Origin: Clostridia bacterium
Lineage (GTDB): Bacteria; Bacillota; Clostridia; TANB77; CAG-508
DNA: 64,000 bases
Assembly: GCA_022799315.1 (NCBI GenBank)
Contig: JAAWOE010000001.1
Span: 98,818 to 162,817 of the forward strand
Reading direction: 5' to 3'
In this document: positions 54,529-64,000 of the stretch, one piece after another
Layout: every line of letters begins with the position of its first letter
Numbering within the stretch: position 1 is the first letter of the stretch
The notes under the pieces: model-generated
Database searches by the model: none
The model's input: the letters and a program-made list of their open reading frames with translations, nothing else
What the model was told of the DNA's origin: nothing
Made by a program: the position numbers and the translations under genes

Positions 54529-55878
54529 ATGGCTTTTGAAGGGTTATCTTCGAGATTACAAAGTATAACAAGAAAATTTAGTGGTAAAGCAAGAGTTACA
54601 GAACAAGACTTAAAGGAAATGTTAAGAGAAGTTAAACTTGCATTATTAGAAGCAGACGTTAACTATAAAATTGTAAAAGACTTTATAGGGGTTATACAAG
54701 AAAAAGCTTTAGGTCAAGATGTGCTAAAATCTTTAACGCCAGGTCAACAAGTAATAAAAATTGTAAAAGATGAACTAGTTGAACTTCTTGGAGGAACAGA
54801 ATCTAAAATAAATTTTACACCTAATCCGCCAACAATTATTATGCTTGTAGGACTTCAAGGTTCAGGTAAAACAACAACAGCAGGAAAGCTTGCAAACCTT
54901 CTAAGAAAACAAGGCAAAAACCCATTACTTGTTGCATGTGATGTATATAGACCAGCAGCAATAAAACAATTACAAGTTGTTGGAAAACAATTAAATATAC
55001 CAGTTTTTGCAAATGAAGACTCTAAAGATGTTGTTCATATTGCAAAACAAGCAATGAATATTGCAATATCTAAATTAAATGATGTTGTTATTATAGATAC
55101 AGCAGGTAGACTTCATATAGATGAAGAACTAATGGAAGAACTTAAAAAATTAAAAACAAATGTAAAACCTCACGAAATTCTATTAGTTGTTGATGCAATG
55201 ACAGGTCAAGATGCTGTAAATGTAGCCACTTCATTTAATGAAACAGTAGGAATTGATGGTGTAATTATTACAAAACTTGATGGTGACACTCGCGGTGGTG
55301 CGGCATTATCTGTAAAAAAAGTTACATCTCGTCCAATTAAATTTGCAGCAACTGGAGAAAAATTAAGTGATATTGAGGTATTCCACCCAGAAAGAATGGC
55401 ATCAAGAATACTTGGAATGGGTGATATGCTTTCTATAATAGAAAAAGCAGAAGAAGCATTTGATGAAGAAGAAGCATTAAAACTAGAACAAAAATTAAGG
55501 AAACAAGAATTTGACTTGGATGATTATTTAACACAATTAAGACAAATAAAAAAGATGGGTTCATTTTCTTCTATTCTTAAAATGATTCCAGGTATGAATA
55601 AACTAAAAGATGTAAATGTGGATGACAAAGAATTTGTGAAAATTGAAGCTATAATTTGTTCTATGACCAAAAAAGAAAAAAGAAATTCAAAAATCTTAAA
55701 TGGAAGTAGAAGAAAAAGAATAGCAGATGGAGCTGGTGTTACAGTGCAAGATGTTAACAAATTTATAAATTCTTTCGAAATGACACAAAAAATGATGAAA
55801 AAAATGCAAAACGATAAGGGCATGAAAAACATGTTAAAAGGAATAAATCCGGCAGATTTAAAAGGATTTAAAATGTAA
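54529..55878 (+). CDS. ffh: Signal recognition particle protein Ffh
   Basis: MLVGLQGSGKTTTAGKLANLLRKQGKNPLLVACDVYRPAAIKQL. Confidence 0.97.
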   Translation: MAFEGLSSRLQSITRKFSGKARVTEQDLKEMLREVKLALLEADVNYKIVKDFIGVIQEKALGQDVLKSLTPGQQVIKIVKDELVELLGGTESKINFTPNPPTIIMLVGLQGSGKTTTAGKLANLLRKQGKNPLLVACDVYRPAAIKQLQVVGKQLNIPVFANEDSKDVVHIAKQAMNIAISKLNDVVIIDTAGRLHIDEELMEELKKLKTNVKPHEILLVVDAMTGQDAVNVATSFNETVGIDGVIITKLDGDTRGGAALSVKKVTSRPIKFAATGEKLSDIEVFHPERMASRILGMGDMLSIIEKAEEAFDEEEALKLEQKLRKQEFDLDDYLTQLRQIKKMGSFSSILKMIPGMNKLKDVNVDDKEFVKIEAIICSMTKKEKRNSKILNGSRRKRIADGAGVTVQDVNKFINSFEMTQKMMKKMQNDKGMKNMLKGINPADLKGFKM

Positions 55879-55941
55879 ATTACGTTATTAAATTTTTAAA
55901 TTTTAATATAAATTAATACAAATTTTAGGGAGGTGAATTAA

Positions 55942-56175
55942 ATGGTAAAAATAAGATTACAAAGATTTGGTGCAAAAAAATCACCATTTTATCACATAGT
56001 AGTTGCAGATTCTAAATCTCCAAGAGATGGAAAAATAATTGAACAAATAGGAACATACAACCCAATGACAAATCCTGCAACAATAGTTGTTGATAAAGAA
56101 AAAGTAGAAAAATGGGTAAAAAATGGTGCAAAACCAACAGACACAGTAAAAGCTTTAATTGAAAAAGCAAACTAG
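55942..56175 (+). CDS. rpsP: 30S ribosomal protein S16
   Basis: [40 protein letters not shown]. Confidence 0.97.
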   Translation: MVKIRLQRFGAKKSPFYHIVVADSKSPRDGKIIEQIGTYNPMTNPATIVVDKEKVEKWVKNGAKPTDTVKALIEKAN

Positions 56176-56189
56176 GAGGATGACCTTTT

Positions 56190-56420
56190 ATGAAAGAAAT
56201 GCTTGAAATAATGATTAAAAACTTAGTAGAAAATACTGATGCTGTCGAAATTACAGAAACCAACAAAGATAATATTACTACATATGAAGTAAAAGTAGAT
56301 TCAAATGACATGGGAAAAGTAATTGGCAGACAAGGTAAAATTGCTAAGTCAATAAGAACTGTTGCAAAAGCTATCGCTGCAAAAGAAAATCAAAAAATTA
56401 GTATTGAATTTATAGGATAG
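56190..56420 (+). CDS. khpA: KH-domain RNA-binding protein
   Basis: VKVDSNDMGKVIGRQGKIAKSIRTVAKAIAAKENQKISIEF. Confidence 0.92.
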   Translation: MKEMLEIMIKNLVENTDAVEITETNKDNITTYEVKVDSNDMGKVIGRQGKIAKSIRTVAKAIAAKENQKISIEFIG

Positions 56421-56425
56421 TAGTT

Positions 56426-56935
56426 ATGAATGAACAGTTAATGGAAATTGGTCAAATTGTTAATACATATGGTATAAAGGGATTTTTAAAAGTAGTTCCA
56501 TATACAGATGATATAACAAGATTTGAAAAACTAAACAATATATATATACAAACTAAAAAATCACTTGAAACTGTAACTATTGAAGAAGTAAAATATGCTA
56601 AAAATCTAGTTTTATTAAAAATAAAAGGAATTGATAATATTAATGATGCTGAAATCTATAAAAACTGTTATATAAAAATAGACAGAAGTGATGCAGTAGA
56701 ATTACCAGAAGATTCTTATTTTATTATTGATTTAATTGGAATAAAAGTATATACAGATGAAGGGGAGGCTTTAGGGGATGTTATCGATGTATTTCCTACA
56801 GGTGCAAATGATGTATATGTTGTAAAAAATGAACTTGGAAAACAAGTATTATTGCCAGCAATTGGTGATGTTATAAAAAATGTAGATATTCAAAATAAAA
56901 AGATGATAGTACATTTAATAGAAGGACTTGTGTAG
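56426..56935 (+). CDS. rimM: Ribosome maturation factor RimM
   Basis: IGQIVNTYGIKGFLKVVPYTDD...GANDVYVVKNELGKQVLLPAIGDVI. Confidence 0.94.
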   Translation: MNEQLMEIGQIVNTYGIKGFLKVVPYTDDITRFEKLNNIYIQTKKSLETVTIEEVKYAKNLVLLKIKGIDNINDAEIYKNCYIKIDRSDAVELPEDSYFIIDLIGIKVYTDEGEALGDVIDVFPTGANDVYVVKNELGKQVLLPAIGDVIKNVDIQNKKMIVHLIEGLV

Positions 56936-56943
56936 GAGGAAAA

Positions 56944-57669
56944 ATGAAATTTGATATTTTAACTCTTTTTCCAGAGATGTTTGAAAGTTTATCAGAAAGT
57001 ATTATTGGAAGAGCTATAGAAAAAGGAATAATTAATCTAAATATTATAGATATAAGAAACTTTTCTAAAGACAAGCACAAAAAAGTTGATGATACACCAT
57101 ATGGTGGTGGAGCTGGAATGGTAATTAGACCAGATGTTGTATATGATGCATATAAATCAATTTATGATAAAGATGCAAAAGTTATATACATGTCACCACA
57201 AGGCAAGAAATTAGACCAAGAAAAAGTAGAAAGTTTAAGCAAAGAAAAACATATTATTCTTCTATGCGGACATTATGAAGGAATAGATCAAAGAGTATTA
57301 GATGAAATTGCCCCAGAAGAAATTTCAATTGGTGATTATGTACTAACTGGAGGAGAAATTCCTGCAATGGTATTAGTAGATAGTGTATCAAGGTATGTAG
57401 AAGGGGTACTAGCAAAAGAGTCAATTAGTGAAGAATCATTTTCAAATGGACTTTTGGAATACCCACAATATACAAGACCAGAAATTTTTAATGGCAATAA
57501 AGTACCAGAAATACTTCTAACTGGTCATCACGAAAATATTCGCAAATGGAGAAGACAAGAATCCATAAAAAATACATATTTTAAAAGACCAAAACTTTTA
57601 GAAAATGTGGACTTAACTAAAGAAGACATTAAATATATTGAAGAATTAAAAAATAGAAGTAGTTTGTAA
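56944..57669 (+). CDS. trmD: tRNA (guanine37-N1)-methyltransferase
   Basis: [14 protein letters not shown]...[16 protein letters not shown]...[13 protein letters not shown]. Confidence 0.97.
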   Translation: MKFDILTLFPEMFESLSESIIGRAIEKGIINLNIIDIRNFSKDKHKKVDDTPYGGGAGMVIRPDVVYDAYKSIYDKDAKVIYMSPQGKKLDQEKVESLSKEKHIILLCGHYEGIDQRVLDEIAPEEISIGDYVLTGGEIPAMVLVDSVSRYVEGVLAKESISEESFSNGLLEYPQYTRPEIFNGNKVPEILLTGHHENIRKWRRQESIKNTYFKRPKLLENVDLTKEDIKYIEELKNRSSL

Positions 57670-57704
57670 ACTACAAAAATCATAAAAAAGGAGGAAAATT
57701 TTTA

Positions 57705-58253
57705 ATGGATATTATAAAATCTATACAACATGAACAAATGAAAAACAAAGTTCCAGTATTAGATGTTGGAAACACTGTAAGAGTTCATGTTAGAATTAAA
57801 GAAGGAAATAGAGAAAGAATCCAAGTATTCGAAGGAACTATTATTAAAAAACAAGGTGGAGGAGTAAACGAAACATTTACAGTAAGAAGAATTTCTTATG
57901 GTGTAGGTGTTGAAAAAACATTCTTAGTACATTCACCATTAGTTGAAAAAGTAGAAGTAGTAAGAGTAGGTAAAGCAAGAAGAGCTAAATTATTCTACTT
58001 AAGAGACAGAGTAGGTAAAGCATCTAAGACAAAAGAAAAGTTAGGCGCAAGAATTGAAAACAAAGAAATTGTTGTAAAAGAAGAAATGGTTGAAGAGCCA
58101 GCTGTAGAAGAAGTAGCAGTAGCTCCAGAAGAAGCTCCAGCTGTAGAAACTACGGAAGTTGTAGCAGAAGAAGTTGTTGATACAGTAAAAGAAGAAACTG
58201 TTGAAACAGTAGAAGCTGCACCAGTAGCAGAAGCAACAAAAACAGAAGAATAA
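57705..58253 (+). CDS. rplS: 50S ribosomal protein L19 with long acidic C-terminal extension
   Basis: [32 protein letters not shown]...[22 protein letters not shown] then [32 protein letters not shown]... Confidence 0.95.
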   Translation: MDIIKSIQHEQMKNKVPVLDVGNTVRVHVRIKEGNRERIQVFEGTIIKKQGGGVNETFTVRRISYGVGVEKTFLVHSPLVEKVEVVRVGKARRAKLFYLRDRVGKASKTKEKLGARIENKEIVVKEEMVEEPAVEEVAVAPEEAPAVETTEVVAEEVVDTVKEETVETVEAAPVAEATKTEE

Positions 58254-58264
58254 AATATAATAAA

Positions 58265-58291
58265 AAATCGATGCAAGGCATCGATTTTTTT
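58265..58291. terminator. Terminator after rplS operon
   Basis: AAAATCGATGCaagGCATCGATTTTTTT. Confidence 0.8.
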
Positions 58292-58411
58292 GTACCATAG
58301 AGATTGCTTAATTTAACATAATGTGATATAATCTATGAATTAGAAGTGTTGCTTACTAATAAAGTAAGTGATTATAGAGAACCTGTAAACCAGTATAGTT
58401 AGGAGGTAAAA

Positions 58412-58801
58412 ATGAACATTAAAATTGAAACTGTAAAAGTCACAATGACACGGGCGTTTTTTGAAATGAAGAATGGTAACTGGGCCGTTGTCATGATTAA
58501 GACGCAGAAAAACCGTAAGCCGCTTAGTTTTAGAGTTGGAAGAGAGTGGTACTATGAAGAGTGGCAGCTTATGAGGATGCTCCAATTTGCAGGAGTAGAA
58601 GACACGGATACTCTTGAAGGAAAGAAGATTAAAGTTGTGCTTAACTGCGAAAACGGCGAGGAACATATTGTCGGTTTTGGAAGCGTGACAGAAGATAAGT
58701 TCTTTCTAATTGAGTATCAGGACATTAAAGATTTTACGCAGGCTGAAGTGGAGGAACTGGCTCGTAAAGACAGCGAATACCTGAGGCGATTTGTAATCTG
58801 A
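58412..58801 (+). CDS. Compositionally atypical hypothetical protein (129 aa)
   Basis: SD AGGAGG; elevated GC; in-frame CGG (MTRAFF). Confidence 0.7.
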   Translation: MNIKIETVKVTMTRAFFEMKNGNWAVVMIKTQKNRKPLSFRVGREWYYEEWQLMRMLQFAGVEDTDTLEGKKIKVVLNCENGEEHIVGFGSVTEDKFFLIEYQDIKDFTQAEVEELARKDSEYLRRFVI

Positions 58802-58826
58802 TGTTGCAGCGAATAATGTTCAAAAG

Positions 58827-58875
58827 AGTAGTAAATAAGAGAGGATGCCTTTGGCATCCTTTCTTATTTACTACT
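58827..58875. terminator. Long bidirectional terminator shared by convergent genes
   Basis: AGTAGTAAATAAGAgAGGATGCCtttGGCATCCTtTCTTATTTACTACT; overlaps end of Lon-like CDS. Confidence 0.75.
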
Positions 58876-61251
58876 TACTGCAGCATATTTTTTTAATTTT
58901 TCATAAACTAGGGCATTTACAGTTCCTGCTGGGAAGTGTCCATTCTTATCTTTTTTACCTGCTGGAACACCAGTTAAAACTTCAATTCCTTCTTCAATAG
59001 AAGAAACAGCGTATATATGGAAAGTACCTTTTTTAACAGCATCAACAATTTCATCAGACAAGCTAAGGTTATCTATGTTTTGAACAGGAATCATAACACC
59101 ATGGCTACCATCCAGTCCACGCATTTTACATATTTGGTAAAAGCCTTCTATTTTTTCATTTACACCACCAATTGGTTGAATTTCACCTTTTTGATTTACA
59201 GAGCCAGTTACTGCAATTCCTTGGTTAATTGGAACGCCAGACAAACTAGAAAGTAGGGCATATAGCTCAGTACTTGAAGCACTATCACCATCAACACCAT
59301 TATATAACTGCTCAAAACAAATACTTGCAGTTAGTGATAATGGAATATCTTGTGCAAACATTTCACCTAAATACCCACTTAAAATATATACACCCTTTGA
59401 GTGAGATGAACCAGAAAGTTCAACTTCACGTTCTATATTTATAATACCAGATTTTCCAGTATAGGTATTAACTGTAATCTTTGAAGGTTTACCAAAAGAG
59501 TAATCTCCAATAGTCATAACAGTTAAACCATTAATTTGTCCAACCTTAAAACCAGAAGTACTAATTAAAAGCGTATTATCACGAATCATTTCTGTATACT
59601 TAGAATCATATTTTTTTATTCTATCTATACGTTCATCTAAGGTTTTTTGAACATGTTCAGAAGTAACAACTTTTGCTTTTGCAAGTCTTGCCCAAGTACA
59701 AGATTCTGCTACAACTTCTGATAAATCATTAAATTTTGTAGATAATTTTCTTTTATCATTTGCAAGTTTAGAAGCATATTCAACAACTTTTGCAACAGCT
59801 GTTTTATCTAAAGGTAGTAATTCTTCTTGTTCGCAAAAACCATGTATAAAACGAGCAAGTTTCATAATGTTATCATCTGTTTTTGGAGCATCATCTTCAA
59901 ATTCTGCTTTTACTTTAAATAATTTTCTAAAATCTGAATCCATAGCAAGTAAAGTATGATAAATATTAGCACTTCCTATTAAAATTACTTTTAAATCTAA
60001 CGGAATAGGTTGTGGTTTTAAAGAAACCATTACCATAGAACTACGTTGATCTACAGCGTTTTCTATATTTATTTCTTTAATTCTTAAAGCCTTTTTTAAA
60101 GCGTCATAGCATAAAGAATTAGATAACAAATCTTTTGCTTGTAATATAATGTAACCACCATTTGCTTTATGAAGTAAGCCTGGTTGTAACATTGTATAAT
60201 CTGTTTTTAATGCACCATAGTAATTTTCATATTCTAACTTTCCAAATAAGTTATGGTATGAGTAGTTAGAATCCATTATTACAGGAGCACCTTCAGTTTC
60301 GCTGTTGTCTATAAACAAATTAACACGATAATTAAGCCAAGGTTGTTTTGGCTCTTGTCTTGGTACTGGTTGTGGTTGCTGTTTATCAGCGCTTTGAGTA
60401 GGTTGTTCAATAAAATATTGAACATTTTTTAATACATCTTTTTTTACGTTATCTAAGAATTTATTTATAATTTTATTTCTTTTATATTTAGATTTAATAT
60501 AATTTATATGTCCATTAATAGTAAGTAGGGCAACATTTGATTGCCATTCTTCTATTTTTTTATCTGATGCCCTTTCAATTGCTTTAATTTCACTAATAAC
60601 AGACATTATTTGTTCTTGTACAATGCCAGATTTACTTTCGAATTCTTTTTTTATTTCTTCATCTAATTTTTCAAATTCTTCTTCTTCAATTGTTTTTCCA
60701 TCTATAACAGGCATCATATAAATACCATTTTGAGCAGTTTTTACTTGAAACCCATATTTCATAGATTCTTTGTTTAACTTTTCTAATAAAACAGAACGTT
60801 TTTGCTCAAAATCTTGTTTAATTAATGCTTTTTCTTTTTCGAAATCTTCATTTTTGAAAGTTTTGTTAATGTCTGCTTTAACATCTTTAACAAATTGTTC
60901 CATATCTTCTTTAAATTCTTTACCAAGTCCTGCATGAAGAGAAAGAGCAATTGGTTCATTAGGATTATCAAAGTTATAAATATAACACCAATCAGAAGGA
61001 ACTTTTTCCTTCTTAGAAATCTTATTTAAATAGTTTCTTGTGTACATTGTTTTTCCAACGCCTTCAGGACCTTCAAGGTATATGTTATAACCTTTTACAT
61101 CTACACTTAATCCAAATTCGAAAGCTTTAATTCCACGGTCTTGACCAATTCCAGTATCAACTGAAGTTAAAGTAGAAGTATCTTCGAACTTAAAAATATT
61201 AGGGTTACAATAATCCTTTAATTGTGTGTAATTTAATTCATTTTTCTTCAT
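58864..61251 (-). CDS. Lon-related AAA+ ATP-dependent protease
   Basis: GPEGVGKTMYTRNYL; DGDSASSTELYALLSSLSGVPINQGIAVTGSVNQKGEIQPIGGVNEKIEGFYQICK. Confidence 0.93.
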   Translation of the reverse strand: MKKNELNYTQLKDYCNPNIFKFEDTSTLTSVDTGIGQDRGIKAFEFGLSVDVKGYNIYLEGPEGVGKTMYTRNYLNKISKKEKVPSDWCYIYNFDNPNEPIALSLHAGLGKEFKEDMEQFVKDVKADINKTFKNEDFEKEKALIKQDFEQKRSVLLEKLNKESMKYGFQVKTAQNGIYMMPVIDGKTIEEEEFEKLDEEIKKEFESKSGIVQEQIMSVISEIKAIERASDKKIEEWQSNVALLTINGHINYIKSKYKRNKIINKFLDNVKKDVLKNVQYFIEQPTQSADKQQPQPVPRQEPKQPWLNYRVNLFIDNSETEGAPVIMDSNYSYHNLFGKLEYENYYGALKTDYTMLQPGLLHKANGGYIILQAKDLLSNSLCYDALKKALRIKEINIENAVDQRSSMVMVSLKPQPIPLDLKVILIGSANIYHTLLAMDSDFRKLFKVKAEFEDDAPKTDDNIMKLARFIHGFCEQEELLPLDKTAVAKVVEYASKLANDKRKLSTKFNDLSEVVAESCTWARLAKAKVVTSEHVQKTLDERIDRIKKYDSKYTEMIRDNTLLISTSGFKVGQINGLTVMTIGDYSFGKPSKITVNTYTGKSGIINIEREVELSGSSHSKGVYILSGYLGEMFAQDIPLSLTASICFEQLYNGVDGDSASSTELYALLSSLSGVPINQGIAVTGSVNQKGEIQPIGGVNEKIEGFYQICKMRGLDGSHGVMIPVQNIDNLSLSDEIVDAVKKGTFHIYAVSSIEEGIEVLTGVPAGKKDKNGHFPAGTVNALVYEKLKKYAAVSSK

Positions 61252-61269
61252 TTGTTTTCTCCTTTATTA

Positions 61270-61701
61270 TTAAAATAATAGTGTCATAATAATAGCATTC
61301 TCATTTTGAGCATAATAATTCTTTCGTAATCCAATTTTTTTAAAATTATATTTTTCATAAAGCTTTATAGCATATGTATTAGTTTCATTAACTTCTAAAG
61401 TAAGAGAATTTACATTTTCTTTTTTTGAAACTTCAATCAATTTTTCTAATAACATACTTGCGATACCGAAATGTCTTTTTGAAACTTTAGTTACTATATT
61501 TGTAATATGCATAACATCAATTGCTTTCCAAATACCAGCAAAACCAACAATTTCATCATCTTGAATTGCTACAAAATACTGGGAATTTGGATTTTGTAAT
61601 TCACTTTTAAATACTGAATATGTCCAAAAATCATCAAAATCTGTTAATAATATATCTTTGATTTCTTCTAAATGCGAGTTAGACATTTTACTTATTTCCA
61701 T
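61270..61701 (-). CDS. rimI: Ribosomal protein S18 alanine N-acetyltransferase RimI
   Basis: GNAT fold; VGFAGIWKAIDVMHITNIVTKVSKRHFGIASMLLEKLIEVSK...NTYAIKLYEKYNFKKIGLRKNYY; downstream of tsaB. Confidence 0.92.
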   Translation of the reverse strand: MEISKMSNSHLEEIKDILLTDFDDFWTYSVFKSELQNPNSQYFVAIQDDEIVGFAGIWKAIDVMHITNIVTKVSKRHFGIASMLLEKLIEVSKKENVNSLTLEVNETNTYAIKLYEKYNFKKIGLRKNYYAQNENAIIMTLLF

Positions 61702-62398
61702 TTTGTTTCTCCATTAATTCTCTTTCTGCATTTGAAGGTCTTAAATATAGAGGAGAAAGGTTAAAATCTTCGCTATATAAGTCGGATGATATAACATCAA
61801 ATGCAGCAATACCAAGATTTGTAGCACTTAACTTGTTTGACTTTTCATTACTTGCAAAAATTGCATTTTCTTTCAAGCTTGATTCTAACATATCTTTATA
61901 AACTATGCTACCATTTCCAACAAAAAATATGGGTTTATTACAAACTTTTAATATTTCTGTAATAGAATTGATATTTTTACAACAATATTCGTCAAGTTTC
62001 TTATATTTTCCATCTGTATTGTCAAATAATGCGTAATATGCATTGTCGTTTTTTGCATCAATTAAAGAACAAATATAACCCTTAAAATCTGAATTGTAAG
62101 CTAATGCTAAAAGTGATGAAATACCTATACCTTTAGAATTAGTTACATCACAAAAAGCTTTTATTGTAGAAATACCAATACGTATGCCTGTAAAAGAACC
62201 AGGTCCTTTATCACAAACCAATAAATCTATATCTTTAAGATTCAAGTTTGTTTCTTTAAAGATTTGTTCAATTTGTGGCATTAGTTTTACAGAATGTGTA
62301 TTTCCATCTTCATTTGTTATTTCTTTTATAACTTTTTTATCTTCTAATATGGCTACAGAGCATGCATTAGAAGAAGTATCTATACTCAAAATTTTCAT
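61688..62398 (-). CDS. tsaB: t6A biosynthesis protein TsaB
   Basis: ILSIDTSSNACSVAIL...DKGPGSFTGIRIGISTIKAFC. Confidence 0.95.
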   Translation of the reverse strand: MKILSIDTSSNACSVAILEDKKVIKEITNEDGNTHSVKLMPQIEQIFKETNLNLKDIDLLVCDKGPGSFTGIRIGISTIKAFCDVTNSKGIGISSLLALAYNSDFKGYICSLIDAKNDNAYYALFDNTDGKYKKLDEYCCKNINSITEILKVCNKPIFFVGNGSIVYKDMLESSLKENAIFASNEKSNKLSATNLGIAAFDVISSDLYSEDFNLSPLYLRPSNAERELMEKQNGNK

Positions 62399-62869
62399 AT
62401 TAATTTCCTTTCACAAACATCTTTAACTAAATCTATATATTTATCACCAATAGATTCTATGTTTAAAATTCTTTTATCTTCATTTATTAAATCTCTTTCA
62501 AATGTGATATGAATATAATTATGGGGAAGAGCATCTTTTATAATTTCACCCCATTCAATAATACAAATACCATTGTCAAAATATTGTTCAGCACCAATGG
62601 CGTAAAATTCATCTGAAGAAGATAGTCTATAAACATCAAAATGATAAATATTTGTATCATTTTTGTAGTATTCATTAACAATAGTAAAAGTAGGGCTAGA
62701 AATTTCATCTTCAAGATCATAATATTCTAGAAAGCCTTCGGTAAATTTAGTTTTTCCGTGAGCCCAAATCTCCTGTTAAAATTATAGTGTCGCCATTATG
62801 TAATTTAGATGCAAAACATTTTGCAATATTCATTGTTTCAATACTTGAGTTTGAAATAAGTGTGTACAA
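62395..62869 (-). CDS. tsaE: t6A biosynthesis ATPase TsaE; frame broken at CGG 62756-62758 within Walker A
   Basis: ...GDTIILTGDLGS-C|GGA-KTKFTEGFLEYYDLEDEISSPTFTIVNEYYKNDTNIYHFDVYRLSS...GICIIEWGEIIKD; zero-frame reads GDLGSRKN*; overlaps tsaB start. Confidence 0.92.
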
Positions 62870-63023
62870 AAAAATCAATCCTTTACATTTATTAATATAT
62901 TTGTATTTTATATTATTCTTTCTAATTTGTAAATTAATATCGAAAAAAAGGTTAAAAAATTTTAAAAAAACTATTGACAAAAAAATAGATAACCATTATA
63001 ATTTATAAATGTTGATACAACAT

Positions 63024-63097
<74 letters not shown>

Positions 63098-63174
63098 CCG
63101 CCCTTAGCTCAGTTGGTCAGAGCAACCGGCTCATAACCGGTGGGTCCAAGGTTCGAATCCTTGAGGGCGGACCA
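63098..63174 (+). tRNA. tRNA-Met(CAT) (or Ile2, not distinguishable here)
   Basis: ACCGG CTCATAA CCGGT anticodon arm, encoded CCA. Confidence 0.93.
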
Positions 63175-63235
63175 TTTTTTGTATAATAGGAATTCTTTTG
63201 GAAATCCTATTATATAAATATATATAATTTAATAT

Positions 63236-63321
63236 GGACAGGTGGCCGAGTGGCTAAAGGCGGCAGACTGTAAATCTGTTCTCATACGAGTACGAAGGTT
63301 CGAATCCTTCCCTGTCCACCA
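63236..63321 (+). tRNA. tRNA-Tyr(GTA)
   Basis: Long variable arm, CAGA CTGTAAA TCTG anticodon arm, encoded CCA. Confidence 0.93.
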
Positions 63322-63437
63322 CAGACAATTTTCGTCGAACTTTTTGAAAGTCTTGATACAACTTGATTTTAAGACTATGAAAAATTAGATGAACACAAAA
63401 ATCTTATTCCAACTCTTATGGGTTGGACTTTTTTTGA

Positions 63438-63747
<310 letters not shown>

Positions 63748-63938
63748 GAGAAAACGACAAAACATTTTAGAGTTTTAAAAAATTATACTATATTGGTTTA
63801 TTTGTGTTTTTTAAGAAAATTATAGAGATAGTTAATAATAATATAAAACTCTAAAGTGTCAATAGCTATAACCTATGCTATGTGGCACTTTTTTAGTTGC
63901 CTTTCTATTCATAATTTGGAAGGAGGAATATTTATAGA

Positions 63939-64000
63939 ATGAATGGAGAAACAAAAAAGGCAGGAATTTATATTCGTGTAAGTACAGAAGATCAAGCAAG
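63939..64000 (+). CDS. Serine recombinase N-terminus (runs off window)
   Basis: SD GGAGGA; MNGETKKAGIYIRVSTEDQA. Confidence 0.85.
   Translation, partial: MNGETKKAGIYIRVSTEDQA

Overview
The window is a low-GC, spore-forming Firmicutes (Clostridia-type) chromosome segment. It contains: (i) the right end of an integrative element (1..~4181) whose large serine recombinase abuts the 3' part of an interrupted cotJC-like spore-coat/Mn-catalase gene; (ii) housekeeping and sporulation genes (tmcAL, rnhA, PHP/endonuclease-Q-like, spoIIM, xerD-like, rsmE, yicC-remA-rpoZ, thyX, greA, rpmE); (iii) a cell-surface polysaccharide locus (~29.7-41.2 kb); (iv) trxB/trxA, a sigma/anti-sigma pair, a secreted protease, miaB, mutS, and the ylxM-ffh-rpsP-khpA-rimM-trmD-rplS operon; (v) a Lon-like protease and rimI-tsaB-tsaE; (vi) a Gly-Met-Tyr tRNA cluster followed by the start of another recombinase-bearing element. 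The most striking observation is that nine apparent +1 frameshifts in seven otherwise intact genes, including the normally essential tsaE, all have one form: an in-frame CGG codon where dropping the C (reading C|GGN) restores the correct frame and puts Gly at that position. In tsaE that Gly is the Walker-A glycine. By my manual scan, in-frame CGG is absent from the other native genes, although CGG out of frame is common. This suggests +1 frameshifting or quadruplet CGGN->Gly decoding. The main rival is a systematic sequence artefact. A tenth candidate lies at 63582. A handful of compositionally foreign solo genes do carry in-frame CGG as apparent Arg, which is a real complication for the model.
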